Source: Bacteroidaceae bacterium
GTDB lineage: Bacteria > Bacteroidota > Bacteroidia > Bacteroidales > Bacteroidaceae
Length of the DNA stretch: 23,709 nt
Reading direction: 5' to 3'
Assembly (NCBI GenBank): GCA_024695315.1
Contig: JAILIJ010000314.1
Location: 1-23,709, forward strand
The position numbers and the translations under genes were made by a program. The number at the start of each line of letters is the position of its first letter. Positions within the stretch are counted from its first letter, which is position 1. Below are positions 1 to 8,122 of the stretch, one piece after another. The notes under the pieces were generated by a model. The model ran no database searches and was not told the origin of the DNA. It saw only the letters and a program-made list of their open reading frames with translations.

Positions 1-183
1 TACCGTTTAGGCCGCAACTTTTACAAAGGTGTGGTCGGGGATTCTATAAACATATTGCTGGCGGCTGCCGCATATAACTTCAAAAGAGCGATGAAAGTTC
101 TTTTGGCTCCGATTTTGGATACACTCAAAAAAATGATCGAGTTGCTATTTTGTAACAGCATCTCGATGAAATATACTTTTTAA
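1..183 (+). mobile_element. IS5-type transposase, C-terminal fragment (cut by window edge)
   Basis: An open frame enters from the left edge and stops at a TAA at 181-183, giving about 60 residues. It begins with a block reading 'YRLGRNFYKGVVGDSIN' followed by 'LLAAAAYNFKRAM'. This is the conserved end of IS5-superfamily DDE transposases, where the catalytic glutamate helix is followed by a 'R..RN..KG..GD..N.LLAA..YN..R' block. The rest of the gene lies outside the window, so intactness cannot be judged. I could not identify a terminal inverted repeat with certainty, because the left end of the element is not visible. The element would end somewhere in the few tens of bases after the stop, close to or at the dyad element at 212-289. 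Confidence 0.8.
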
Positions 184-211
184 GGGACGACTATTTAGGA
201 GGAATTTCCCG

Positions 212-289
212 AATCACGGCGTGGTACGGTTGTACCACGCTGTGGTATAGTCATACCACGCTGTGGTACGACCATACCACAGCGTGATT
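212..289. repeat. 78-bp nested dyad element: three hairpins closed by an outer stem
   Basis: Three inverted repeats abut without spacers: 219-240 (9-bp arms GCGTGGTAC/GTACCACGC, loop GGTT), 241-260 (arms GTGGTAT/ATACCAC plus a T-G pair, loop AGTC) and 261-282 (arms CTGTGGTA/TACCACAG, loop of 6). The bases on either side, AATCACG at 212-218 and CGTGATT at 283-289, are perfectly complementary. They would close the three hairpins into a four-way, clover-like junction with no unpaired junction bases. The dyad centres fall at 229.5, 250.5 and 271.5, exactly 21 bp apart, and the whole element is nearly symmetric about 250.5. The common core is GTGGTAY...RTACCAC. It could be a REP/BIME-like palindromic repeat, an IS-associated end, a multimeric operator or a structured RNA. 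The sequence alone does not decide. Confidence 0.85.
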
Positions 290-449
290 TTAAGAATTGT
301 TTCGCAATAGACATAGAATTGCCCAGTAGGAATAAAGAAATTATTCTGCTTCGATGAATAAAATGTTCTGCATTAAGGTGTCGCTAAAGGGGCAATATTT
401 TTAGTGGATAGTAATACTATAAAGTAGAGTAGATGTTATCTTGTTATAT

Positions 450-489
450 AAAAATATCCCCCCGAAATCCGTTAAGGATATCGGGGGGA
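450..489 (-). terminator. Rho-independent terminator of ppiD
   Basis: A 9-bp perfect stem pairs TCCCCCCGA (457-465) with TCGGGGGGA (481-489). An inner ATCC/GGAT extension lies within it. On the minus strand the stem is followed by an A/U-rich tail (ATATTTTTATAT). It lies about 40 bases after the ppiD stop. Confidence 0.85.
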
Positions 490-528
490 ATATATGTTGT
501 TTCTTCGTATAAAAGTTTGCTACTCTAA

Positions 529-2697
529 TTAGAAGAATTTGTAACGTGTATCAGAGATGTTTGCTTTCTTAGCAAGAACCTGCATTACACCGTAGAAGGC
601 AGTACGTGCAATGTTCTGAGAAGCAACTGTCTGTTCATTCTTAACGTCAAACTTCTCGTTGCTCTTGTTCTTGTTAATAACCTGAAGCATGTAAACACCG
701 TTATTACCCTTTACAGGCCCAGCGAACTGGCCTTTAGCAGTCTTTGTAGCTGCTGCGCTAACAACAGGTTCGCTTGCGTTCAGAGCACGAACAAATGTTG
801 GAGCATTAAATGTAATGTTTCTAACTGTATCAGTTACTGCATTCTTAACTTTAGATGCATCTGTGAATGACTTAACATTCTTTACGTTAGCAAGAATCAT
901 TTCAGCTTTCTTCTCGTTTGTGAGTTGCTGCTTAATGTAGTCTTTTACTTTATCGATAGAATAATATCCTTCTTTGTTAATGCCTGTAAGTGCAACAACT
1001 AAAAGATGGTTGTGGTCGCCACAGTCATAGATGTCAGAAATTTCTCCAACTTCAGCCTCGTCAAATACCCAACGTAGAGCGTCATGAGTGCCCTTGATGT
1101 TGTAGATGTTATGTGAAGCGTTGCTCAAGTTTTCTGCAGGGAAAACTGTGTATCCCTTTTTAGCTGCGTTAGCTTCAAGGCTTTCAATAGTCTTGTTAGC
1201 AGCAACGAAAGAAGAGAACTCGTTGTACTTGTTGTTGAAAGTTTCTTTTGAGAAGTTGAGTGGCTTAACAACAGCAGCAACTTTGTACATAGGCTTGTAA
1301 TCCTTTGTGTCGATTACCTGAAGAATAACGTTAACTCCATTAGAGAATTTAACTTTCTTTGTCTCACCTTTGCTCATGCTGTAGATTGAGTTGATAAGGA
1401 GAGAATTGTCTTCGTCAAGTTGAGCTCTTGCAAACTGTGCTGTTGTTACCCATGCAGAATCGCCTTTCTGAGCATATTTCTTTGCAATATCCTTGAATGA
1501 TGCACCATTATTTAATGCAACCATGATGCTATCTGCTTTCTTGTCAGAATCTGCTTCATCTTTGCCTGCTACACCAATCTGGCGGAAAAGAACTGAGTCA
1601 GCCTTTGTCTCTTTCTCAAGAACTTTTGCTGTGTAGTAGAGGTTAGAAGCTGCATCGTATGTAGTCTTGACAGTCTGACCTACTGCTGCAGAGTCAAGAA
1701 GGTTTGAAATTGCGCTGAATCGTGCATTACCTGCAGCGAGCGTGAATGCGTCTTTAGTCTTGAACACATTAGAGTAGTCGAGTAGAGAAGAGTTTACGCG
1801 TACAACTTCTGCTGCGTCATCGTTATTTGTTGCGGCAACAAGTTTGTTATAACAGTCGTCCATTTCTTTCTCTGCTTCAGCCTTATCTTCTGCGCTTGGA
1901 GTTACGACAACATCAATAAACTTAATGTCGCGTGTTTCCTGCTGAAGAGCATATTTCTCTATTTCAGAGTTGTACTTAGCTTTGATTTCTTCATCAGAGA
2001 TTTTTACATCCTTGTCATCAATAGATGTGAAAGGAACTGCAGCGAGGAGTACATCTGTCTGAGCTGATTTGTTGTCAAAAGCAAGCTTAGCTTCTACAGG
2101 ATTAGAGAGGAAGCAGCTTGAAAGCAAAATCTGATATTTCTGTGTGAGCAATTGATTGCGAATTGCTTTCTGACAGAACATGTAATAGTTGTAAATCTTT
2201 TCATAGTCGTCAGATACTTGTCCGTTAGCCTTAGCCTCCTTGTATTCTGTAAGGAATCTCTGAACTTGTGTGTAGTCAAAACGTCCCTGCTGGTTCATGA
2301 AAATAGGAGTCTGTAGGAACTGACTTTGACCTGTGCGTAGAATATCAGCTATTTCGTTGTCTGAAACAGCAATACCGAGTTTTTCACACTCTTCGTTGAT
2401 GAGAGTGTTCTGGATGTGGTTGTTCCATGCCTCATCGTTAATCTGATTAAGTTCTTGTTCAGAGAAAGATGACTTCTGAGACATGATTTCATAGAAGTTT
2501 TGGTACTCCTTAGTGATTTCCTGGTAATCTTGAATGGAAACGGACTCACCATTAATTTCACCCACTACTTGCTTAGACTGCTGGAAAAGTCCTTCACCGC
2601 CTCTAAGTGCGTCTCCTACAACGAAGAGAAAGAGAGCTACGGCGATGAGAGTTACAAGCAGAACACTTTTGTTTCTGATTTTTTGTAAAACTGCCAT
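529..2697 (-). CDS. ppiD: PpiD/SurA-like periplasmic peptidyl-prolyl isomerase chaperone
   Basis: This 722-residue protein is anchored in the inner membrane by a single N-terminal helix (about residues 12-30, after a basic 'MAVLQKIRNKS' start). The rest is predicted to be periplasmic. Residues about 35-230 form the SurA_N-like chaperone region ('VVGEINGESVSIQDYQE' is the typical opening strand and helix). A parvulin-type PPIase segment spans about residues 365-465 ('LFRQIGVAG', 'GASFKDIAKKYAQKGDSAW', 'ETKKVKFSNGVNVI'). A second, degenerate parvulin-like stretch lies near the C terminus. The family helps outer-membrane and secreted proteins fold after Sec export. In many Bacteroides genomes, as I recall, a CBS-domain hemolysin-type gene separates lptC from ppiD; here it is absent. 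The gene has its own promoter and terminator, so it is probably monocistronic. The ATG at 2695-2697 is preceded by an A-rich leader. Confidence 0.9.
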   Translation of the reverse strand: MAVLQKIRNKSVLLVTLIAVALFLFVVGDALRGGEGLFQQSKQVVGEINGESVSIQDYQEITKEYQNFYEIMSQKSSFSEQELNQINDEAWNNHIQNTLINEECEKLGIAVSDNEIADILRTGQSQFLQTPIFMNQQGRFDYTQVQRFLTEYKEAKANGQVSDDYEKIYNYYMFCQKAIRNQLLTQKYQILLSSCFLSNPVEAKLAFDNKSAQTDVLLAAVPFTSIDDKDVKISDEEIKAKYNSEIEKYALQQETRDIKFIDVVVTPSAEDKAEAEKEMDDCYNKLVAATNNDDAAEVVRVNSSLLDYSNVFKTKDAFTLAAGNARFSAISNLLDSAAVGQTVKTTYDAASNLYYTAKVLEKETKADSVLFRQIGVAGKDEADSDKKADSIMVALNNGASFKDIAKKYAQKGDSAWVTTAQFARAQLDEDNSLLINSIYSMSKGETKKVKFSNGVNVILQVIDTKDYKPMYKVAAVVKPLNFSKETFNNKYNEFSSFVAANKTIESLEANAAKKGYTVFPAENLSNASHNIYNIKGTHDALRWVFDEAEVGEISDIYDCGDHNHLLVVALTGINKEGYYSIDKVKDYIKQQLTNEKKAEMILANVKNVKSFTDASKVKNAVTDTVRNITFNAPTFVRALNASEPVVSAAATKTAKGQFAGPVKGNNGVYMLQVINKNKSNEKFDVKNEQTVASQNIARTAFYGVMQVLAKKANISDTRYKFF

Positions 2698-2791
2698 TTT
2701 TTTGTTTTAAGATAGTTATTATTATTTATTATTTTATTCGTTAGTTTGTTAGTCGGAAATCCATGTATTGGTATAATCCACTAATAACATG

Positions 2792-2822
2792 CAAAAATAC
2801 GAAAAATAACGGATATGTCTAA
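2792..2822 (-). promoter_or_regulatory. Predicted promoter of ppiD
   Basis: On the minus strand TATTTTTG (2792-2799) matches the Bacteroidetes -7 consensus TAnnTTTG. A weaker TTAG lies 19 bp upstream (2819-2822) at the -33 position. It lies about 95 bases upstream of the start codon and after the lptC terminator hairpin in minus-strand order. Confidence 0.55.
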
Positions 2823-2872
2823 TAATGAAAGCGTGGATTTTTCTAAATGATTGCGTTTTTCAAATATTTTTT

Positions 2873-2925
2873 ATAAAAAAGCAGTAAGAATAGCTTCCAA
2901 ATGTCATTTTTAGTTATTCTTACTG
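2873..2925 (-). terminator. Terminator of the lptC transcript
   Basis: Perfect 11-bp arms CAGTAAGAATA (2882-2892) and TATTCTTACTG (2915-2925) enclose a 22-base loop. On the minus strand the hairpin is followed by CTTTTTTAT. It lies about 47 bases after the lptC stop and separates lptC from ppiD. Confidence 0.85.
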
Positions 2926-2972
2926 TTTATAAAGTGTAATATAAAATGTAGATTAGACAATTTTTTATTGTC

Positions 2973-3596
2973 TCATTCTATAATGTTTGTATTTTTGTTT
3001 TGTATGAGATTTGGGTCAGCGATTGGTTCTGGATTGTCTTCCTCGAGTGGGAATGCTCCTTTCGAACTATGAATGATGTAATCTGTCATCATTTCGTTTG
3101 AACTGAAATTGTATCCGGAAAGTTGTTGGTTTTCTCCATCAATTTCCATGTATTGGTCAGAGTATATGCGATGTGAGCCCATGTCCCAATAGAGTAGTGA
3201 CGTTTTGAACGTTTCTCCTTTGAGATTTTTAACCAAAACTCTTCCTCTTAGTTCCCAAAGTTTCTTTCTGTCAAAATGATAGGCAGTATCACAACTAATG
3301 AAGGCCACTACATGTAATGATTTGTCGAACTTTTCGAGGAAAAGACCTTTTTCGAATGCATGGTAGGTAGGGTCTTTCTTGTCGTAATAGTACCAATCTT
3401 CAGAAATAATCTTATAGCTAATTATTCCTGAGTCTGAAACAGTGCTGGAAACTCCTACTGACATTAGCACGGGAAGGGAGTCGCGTATTCCAATATCCGG
3501 ATGATTCTTGTCATCATTGTTTGAGCATGACAACAATATAGCAGCCGTAGAAATTACGGCTGCTATTATAATTGTATGTGCTGACTCAAATTTCAT
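2973..3596 (-). CDS. lptC: LptC-like lipoprotein, LPS export periplasmic component
   Basis: A 207-residue protein with an N-terminal hydrophobic helix ending in a lipobox-like 'ILLSC' (Cys24), so probably lipid-anchored at the inner membrane. The body ('GIISYKIISEDWYYYDKKDPTYHAFEKGLFLE...', 'GRVLVKNLKGETFKTSLLYWD', 'QQLSGYNFSSNEMMTDYII') matches the Bacteroidetes LptC family. These beta-jellyroll bridge proteins take LPS from the LptBFG transporter to LptA. Canonical E. coli LptC is membrane-anchored rather than lipidated; a Cys here is seen directly, while its acylation is inferred. The start lies 2 bases after the stop of the upstream TPR gene, so the two are almost certainly cotranscribed. 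A strong terminator follows. The membrane permease partner lptG is in this same window at 8123-9253 but in a different transcription unit. Confidence 0.85.
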   Translation of the reverse strand: MKFESAHTIIIAAVISTAAILLSCSNNDDKNHPDIGIRDSLPVLMSVGVSSTVSDSGIISYKIISEDWYYYDKKDPTYHAFEKGLFLEKFDKSLHVVAFISCDTAYHFDRKKLWELRGRVLVKNLKGETFKTSLLYWDMGSHRIYSDQYMEIDGENQQLSGYNFSSNEMMTDYIIHSSKGAFPLEEDNPEPIADPNLIQNKNTNIIE

Positions 3597-3598
3597 AA

Positions 3599-4990
3599 TT
3601 AACGTAGGCGGAGTGTTGTTGATTCACCCAAAACTGTTATGGCCTGGTTTTCCTTAATACCCTGGAAGAAAGCCTCAGATTTTGGATAGAAATAAGCTGC
3701 ATAATTGCCTGCTGCTTTATTTGCTTGTCCTGCACAAGCTGGATCTACAGATTTTGCTCTGAGTGCCTTGTCGTAAGCGAGGCAATAGAACTTACTTCTT
3801 TCAAGATTGTCGCTAGGAGCTAAACGAGCAATACAACTTGCTTCGAGAAGGTATGCTTTACCCATAGAAGGCATGCTTTGTAAAGCTTTCTTACACCACT
3901 GACGTGCGTTTGATACGTTACCTTTCTTGAAGTACATAGCTGCTACAGAGTATGCGTAAGTTGCTTTTTTAGTAGGATCAGACTCCATGTCTACTGCTTC
4001 CTGGGCAATCTTGATAGCATCGTTAGTGTTTCCTTCTTCAAGAAGACGCTTTGCTTTAGCGATGGCTGCACGTGGAGTAGGTTTGATTGCATAAATGTAG
4101 TCAGATGCCTTGAAATAAGTTTGACTCTTGTCACATTCGAAATTTTCGAGTGTTTTAAGAACTGCATCGAGGTATTCGATATTTGTCTTGTTTTCTTCTA
4201 CGCGAGAAGAGTATATTTTCTCAAGGGCATCACAATCGGCAGCTCCTGAACGTACGAAATCATCGTTACATTTTATTTGTGTTGGCAAGTAAGCATTTAC
4301 GATAACTTGTGCCTTAATAGTATCTGTCTCACCAAATTCCTTTGCTTGTTCAAGAAGCATGTCACAGATGTCATTACATTCCATGTAGTCGCGAATGAAT
4401 TCTGTTCTTACATCGTCCGTAGGATTGAGCTTATAACGACGAGCAGAGCAATCGAAGAACGCATAGAGAACGAAGGCTTCTGTATTGTATCCCATGTCGT
4501 TTATACCAGAGCGGAACATTTCGTATGCTACATTATTATCCATTGTTGGACAGTAGTTGTAGTAGTCATAAGCCTTTCTGCAGATAACGTTACCTTTTGT
4601 AGAATACATTTTCTTTGATGCAAAAGAGTTGAGTGCGTCAAGGTTCTTAAGGCGCTGATCGTAAACATTCATGAGTTTGTCGAAATACTCTTTTCTTTTA
4701 GCTGGATCTTGCTCCTTTGAGATAAGCATTTCAAGCATCCATGCACCTCTTGTGTAGAGATCGATGCGTGCTAAAGGAGCTTTTTTGAATACAAATTCCC
4801 AATGTTCAAGTGCATCTTCAAAATTATTTTGTTTGAAGTAGTCGCCGAAAAGGCTGAGATTTTGACGTACTTCAATACTATCTTGTCCATGACCGATGCG
4901 GTCGTCCATAGTAGTTCCGCTTAGATCTTGTGCGGAAGTGCTCAAGCATGAAAGTGCGAGGGCACATGAAAGAAATAATTTACTTTTCAT
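3599..4990 (-). CDS. Secreted TPR-repeat protein
   Basis: A 463-residue protein with a clear Sec signal peptide (MKSKLFLSCALALSCLSTSAQ, cleavage expected after the SAQ region), so periplasmic or envelope-associated. The mature part is helical. Recognisable tetratricopeptide-like helices occur near the N terminus ('FGDYFKQNNFEDALEHWEFVFKKAP', about 48-72) and in a run at about residues 305-400 ('AKRLLEEGNTNDAIKIAQEAV', 'AAMYFKKGNVSNARQWCKKALQ', 'KAYLLEASCIARL'). Such repeats scaffold protein complexes. The gene lies directly upstream of lptC (2-base gap) and downstream of an outer-membrane barrel. That order is, to my knowledge, conserved in Bacteroidales, which suggests an envelope assembly role. 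The exact partner is unknown. Function beyond 'TPR scaffold' is inference. Confidence 0.85.
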   Translation of the reverse strand: MKSKLFLSCALALSCLSTSAQDLSGTTMDDRIGHGQDSIEVRQNLSLFGDYFKQNNFEDALEHWEFVFKKAPLARIDLYTRGAWMLEMLISKEQDPAKRKEYFDKLMNVYDQRLKNLDALNSFASKKMYSTKGNVICRKAYDYYNYCPTMDNNVAYEMFRSGINDMGYNTEAFVLYAFFDCSARRYKLNPTDDVRTEFIRDYMECNDICDMLLEQAKEFGETDTIKAQVIVNAYLPTQIKCNDDFVRSGAADCDALEKIYSSRVEENKTNIEYLDAVLKTLENFECDKSQTYFKASDYIYAIKPTPRAAIAKAKRLLEEGNTNDAIKIAQEAVDMESDPTKKATYAYSVAAMYFKKGNVSNARQWCKKALQSMPSMGKAYLLEASCIARLAPSDNLERSKFYCLAYDKALRAKSVDPACAGQANKAAGNYAAYFYPKSEAFFQGIKENQAITVLGESTTLRLR

Positions 4991-5062
4991 ATAGGTATTG
5001 CGTTTTAGTAGTTAATCATTTGTTTTGGAGACTATTCCTAAGTAAGGAAATTTTCTCATGTG

Positions 5063-5070
5063 CAAATATA
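5063..5070 (-). promoter_or_regulatory. Possible -7 element upstream of the TPR-lptC pair
   Basis: TATATTTG on the minus strand fits TAnnTTTG and lies about 75 bases before the TPR start, in a 167-base gap. No clear TTTG is found 19-20 bp upstream, so this is tentative. Confidence 0.35.
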
Positions 5071-5157
5071 TAGTGAAAGCGTCAAGTATTTATTAGGAAA
5101 ATCCCTTATTATGGTTTAGAAATATCCTATTGTATTTAGGAATTTCATCTTTTCCTT

Positions 5158-6507
5158 TTATTTTACTTTCCACTTATAGAACCATCTGTCGCTGAATGTT
5201 AGTCCTACGCAGAATTTGAGATAGTTTTCCGTTAAAGTGGATTGTGCAAGACTTGACGAGCTTATGTATGGAACATTTGTGTGTACCCATTGGAAAGAGA
5301 TATTAAGTTTTGGAGTACTCCACATTGTATTTCTATTTGTAATAGGAAGAGTCAAACCAGCAGAAACTCCATATTCATAAGGTTTAGAAGATATAGAAGT
5401 TGTTGCATCGGAATTGGCATACGTTTTTGCGTAGTATCCACCTACTTTATAAGTAATCTTTTGTCCGTAGCTTCTTGCTAATGGGTCAGGAGTATAGGCG
5501 AGACCTATAGAGTATTTAAGTCGGTCGTTAAATTGTCCATTAGAACTTGTATATTCGCCGTTAGATGTTGAGGTGTTTTGTTTTGGAAACCTTACATCAC
5601 TCCACTTCTGTAGTTCAAAATCTGCTCCTACGACAATATTGTTCTTGTAATAATATGCTATACCTGCAGTTAGAGATGTAGGTAATTGAAACGCATTTTT
5701 AAGAGTGTCAACATTTGATAGAGAAGTACTACTACTTGCGTTGTAGTTAGTTGTAGATCTGTATGCATCATTGTTGATATCGTGTCCTAAGCCATAAGTG
5801 GCACCCAATATGATAGCCTCGTTTTTACTTAGCATCTGTGTATATTGTGCACCAATATCTAAAGAGTAGGTGCTAATGTCGGCTGTGTATGATCTGATTA
5901 TGGTGTTGATGCTTGATTCGCTGAACGCCATATTCATGGAATGACTATAGTCTCCATATAAATATCCCAGATTGAAACCTACAGATAAAGGTTTTAATAC
6001 TTGCCATCCAGCACCTATCATAACTTGATGTAGACCTCCGTTTCCACTAAAACTGTATGTGCTTGTTATTCCTTCTGTACCACCAAGATTTTCGCTTTGT
6101 GATGAAAAGCTGTAACCTATGTTTGTGACAGGAAGTACAGCAACGGCAACACCTAATCCTTTTGTAGCTCTAAAATGAAAAGCTGCGTAGTCAAAACTCG
6201 TGTTCTTTGCATTCTGTTGTAGCCCTCCCATTTTGTAATTTCCATTTTGAAGTGAGAGTCCAAAATCGAAGAGAGCTGTAATAGGCTCGCATGCTGAATA
6301 GGATGCAGGATTGGCTGTGTTTATTGATTGTCCATCTCTGTATCCTTGAGCTATGCCACCCATTCCTTTATTGAATCCCATGGAACGATCTGCCATGAGA
6401 CCAAATCCATAGCGGGAATATGGGGAATTTACACCATTTTGAGCATAAGAGCACAAACTTATACATGTAAGTGCTGCAAAGGCTATATATCTAAGTGCTT
6501 TTATCAT
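5158..6507 (-). CDS. Outer-membrane beta-barrel protein ('NSPYSRYGFG' family, OmpP1/FadL-like)
   Basis: A 449-residue protein with a signal peptide (about residues 1-22, ending CSYAQ). The mature protein opens with 'NGVNSPYSRYGFG', a hallmark of a widespread Bacteroidetes outer-membrane family annotated as membrane protein or OmpP1/FadL/TodX-like. The rest is rich in alternating hydrophobic/aromatic beta-strands ('VGFNLGYLYGDYSHSMNMAF', 'DIGAQYTQMLSKNEAIILGATYGLG', 'YKVGGYYAK', 'LNISFQWVHTNV'). It ends in a strand 'YLKFCVGLTFSDRWFYKWKVK', whose aromatic residues fit a BAM-recognised barrel end, although the last few residues are basic. Its substrate is unknown. It is first in a minus-strand group with the TPR protein and LptC, and it has a well-formed promoter upstream. 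Confidence 0.8.
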   Translation of the reverse strand: MIKALRYIAFAALTCISLCSYAQNGVNSPYSRYGFGLMADRSMGFNKGMGGIAQGYRDGQSINTANPASYSACEPITALFDFGLSLQNGNYKMGGLQQNAKNTSFDYAAFHFRATKGLGVAVAVLPVTNIGYSFSSQSENLGGTEGITSTYSFSGNGGLHQVMIGAGWQVLKPLSVGFNLGYLYGDYSHSMNMAFSESSINTIIRSYTADISTYSLDIGAQYTQMLSKNEAIILGATYGLGHDINNDAYRSTTNYNASSSTSLSNVDTLKNAFQLPTSLTAGIAYYYKNNIVVGADFELQKWSDVRFPKQNTSTSNGEYTSSNGQFNDRLKYSIGLAYTPDPLARSYGQKITYKVGGYYAKTYANSDATTSISSKPYEYGVSAGLTLPITNRNTMWSTPKLNISFQWVHTNVPYISSSSLAQSTLTENYLKFCVGLTFSDRWFYKWKVK

Positions 6508-6566
6508 TTTTTGATAATATGGTAATTCTATATTCAGTTTGTTTATATGAGTGTTCTAAATCTGCG

Positions 6567-6598
6567 CAAAAATAAGAAAATTTATGGATTCATCAAAA
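6567..6598 (-). promoter_or_regulatory. Predicted promoter of the outer-membrane barrel gene
   Basis: On the minus strand, TTTTG (6594-6598), then a 19-bp spacer, then TATTTTTG (6567-6574). This is a full match to the Bacteroidetes -33/-7 pattern. The transcript would start near 6560, about 50 bases upstream of the start codon. Confidence 0.75.
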
Positions 6599-6692
6599 TT
6601 TGAACTTGTGATAAACTTTAATTTTAATGAATCTATAACCCTTTTTAAGGTTAATTCACAGATAGAACTCTCATTATTTAGTTTTAACGTTA

Positions 6693-8048
6693 TTATTGTG
6701 CACTTTGATTGCTTAATGTGCCGCCTTGTTTATCTGTGTTATTTTTTTTCTTTTTTGCGTATTGAGATCCGTAATATTTGTGCTTCTTCTGTTGTTGTTT
6801 TGCTTTGTCATCAGATGCACATTTATCTTTGGAACGATTTGTATTTGAATGCTTATTCCCATATTTATTTCGACCTCTTTTCATCTTTGAAAGATCTTGT
6901 AGGTCTGGCTTTTCTCCACATCCTATTGGAAGTTCAGGCTTGTCTATTTCTTTTTCTATAAGTTTTTCAATCTTGCGAAGAAGATGATAGTCTTTTTGAG
7001 TAACAAGTGTTACAGCCTGTCCATCTCTATTGGCACGTGCTGTTCGGCCAATTCTGTGGACATAATCTTCAGGGTCGTGTGGAACATCGTAGTTTATGAC
7101 AAGTTGAATATCGTCTATATCTATTCCACGGCTTACGATATCTGTGGCGATAAGAATGTTGACTCTTCTGTTTTTAAACTCATGCATTACATTATCTCTT
7201 TCCTTTTGGTCAAGGTCTGAGTGCATAGCATCAGCATTAAAGCCTTTTTGTTTCATTGCCCTAGTCAAGTCTTTGACCTTCTGTTTTGACGATGCAAAAA
7301 CTATAACTCTATCTAAAGATTTGTCAGAAAGGACATATTCTGCTATTTTGTCTTTCATTCCATCATAGCAAATGTATGCGGTCTGTTTGATTTTTTCAGC
7401 AGGCTTTGAAACTGCGATTTTAATTTCTACGGGATTTTTAAGAATGTTATGAGCGAGTTTCTGTATGTCTGTTGGCATCGTGGCTGAGAACATAATTGTT
7501 TGTCTTTCTGCTGACATGTAATTGGCGATTTTCATAATGTCATCATAGAATCCCATGTCTAACATTCTGTCTGCTTCGTCAAGTATGAAAAATGATACTT
7601 TTTTCAAATCTATGCGTCCGCTTGCAAGGTGACTTATTAAGCGTCCTGGAGTTGCAATTATTATGTCTGCCCCTAGTTCTAGTCCTTTTCTCTCTTGCTC
7701 AAATCTTGCTCCGTCATTACCTCCATAAACAGCGACACTTGACACACCATTAAGGAAATATCCAAATCCTTCGACTTGTTGGTCGATTTGTTGGGCAAGT
7801 TCTCTTGTAGGTGACATGATAACGCAATTGATGGCATCTTGTGGATAATTACCAGTGTTCAATTGGTTAAGAACAGGAAGTAAATAAGCTGCAGTTTTAC
7901 CAGTACCAGTCTGTGCTATTCCTATAATGTCCTTCCCCTCAAGTATTGGCGGAATTGCTTTTTCCTGTATTGGAGTACACTTGTCAAAATTCATTGAGTC
8001 AAGTGCATCTAATAAGTCGTCGTCTAATGGAAGTTCGTCAAAATACAT
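6693..8048 (-). CDS. DEAD-box ATP-dependent RNA helicase (RhlE-like)
   Basis: All superfamily-2 DEAD-box motifs are visible, numbered from the ATG at 8046-8048: Q motif (F21 to Q28, 'CTPIQ'), Walker A AQTGTGKT (45-52), PTRELAQQ (80-87), TPGR (133-136), DEAD (157-160), SAT (188-190), and the C-terminal RecA domain ending with 'HRIGRTAR'. The reading frame extends upstream to a TTG at 8084, but 'MYFDELPLDD' is the usual family start, so I chose the ATG. From about residue 375 the protein becomes a lysine/asparagine/glutamine-rich tail ('KMKRGRNKYGNKHS', 'KQQQKKHKYYGSQYAKKKK'), typical of RNA-binding extensions in RhlE/CsdA-like helicases. Likely cytoplasmic, acting in ribosome assembly or mRNA turnover. 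It follows lptG with a 74-base gap and may be read from the lon operon or its own promoter. Confidence 0.93.
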   Translation of the reverse strand: MYFDELPLDDDLLDALDSMNFDKCTPIQEKAIPPILEGKDIIGIAQTGTGKTAAYLLPVLNQLNTGNYPQDAINCVIMSPTRELAQQIDQQVEGFGYFLNGVSSVAVYGGNDGARFEQERKGLELGADIIIATPGRLISHLASGRIDLKKVSFFILDEADRMLDMGFYDDIMKIANYMSAERQTIMFSATMPTDIQKLAHNILKNPVEIKIAVSKPAEKIKQTAYICYDGMKDKIAEYVLSDKSLDRVIVFASSKQKVKDLTRAMKQKGFNADAMHSDLDQKERDNVMHEFKNRRVNILIATDIVSRGIDIDDIQLVINYDVPHDPEDYVHRIGRTARANRDGQAVTLVTQKDYHLLRKIEKLIEKEIDKPELPIGCGEKPDLQDLSKMKRGRNKYGNKHSNTNRSKDKCASDDKAKQQQKKHKYYGSQYAKKKKNNTDKQGGTLSNQSAQ

Positions 8049-8122
8049 AATTGTATGTTTATCTAATTGAACGTTATAATACAAAATTCGTTTTGTTGTA
8101 TATAATGATGTCTTTCCTCATA

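Noticed and set aside
315..400. ATTGCCC ... GGGCAAT inverted repeat about 80 bases apart as an IS end
   Set aside because: It is only 7 bp, with no target duplication and no match to the transposase-proximal end; it is probably chance.
6584..6961. Plus-strand frame of 125 codons overlapping the end of the helicase gene
   Set aside because: It is antisense to the lysine-rich tail of the helicase and its translation is F/L/S-rich, as expected of a shadow frame.
8049..8084. N-terminal extension of the DEAD-box helicase to a TTG
   Set aside because: 'MYFDELPL' at 8048 is the usual start of this family and uses ATG.
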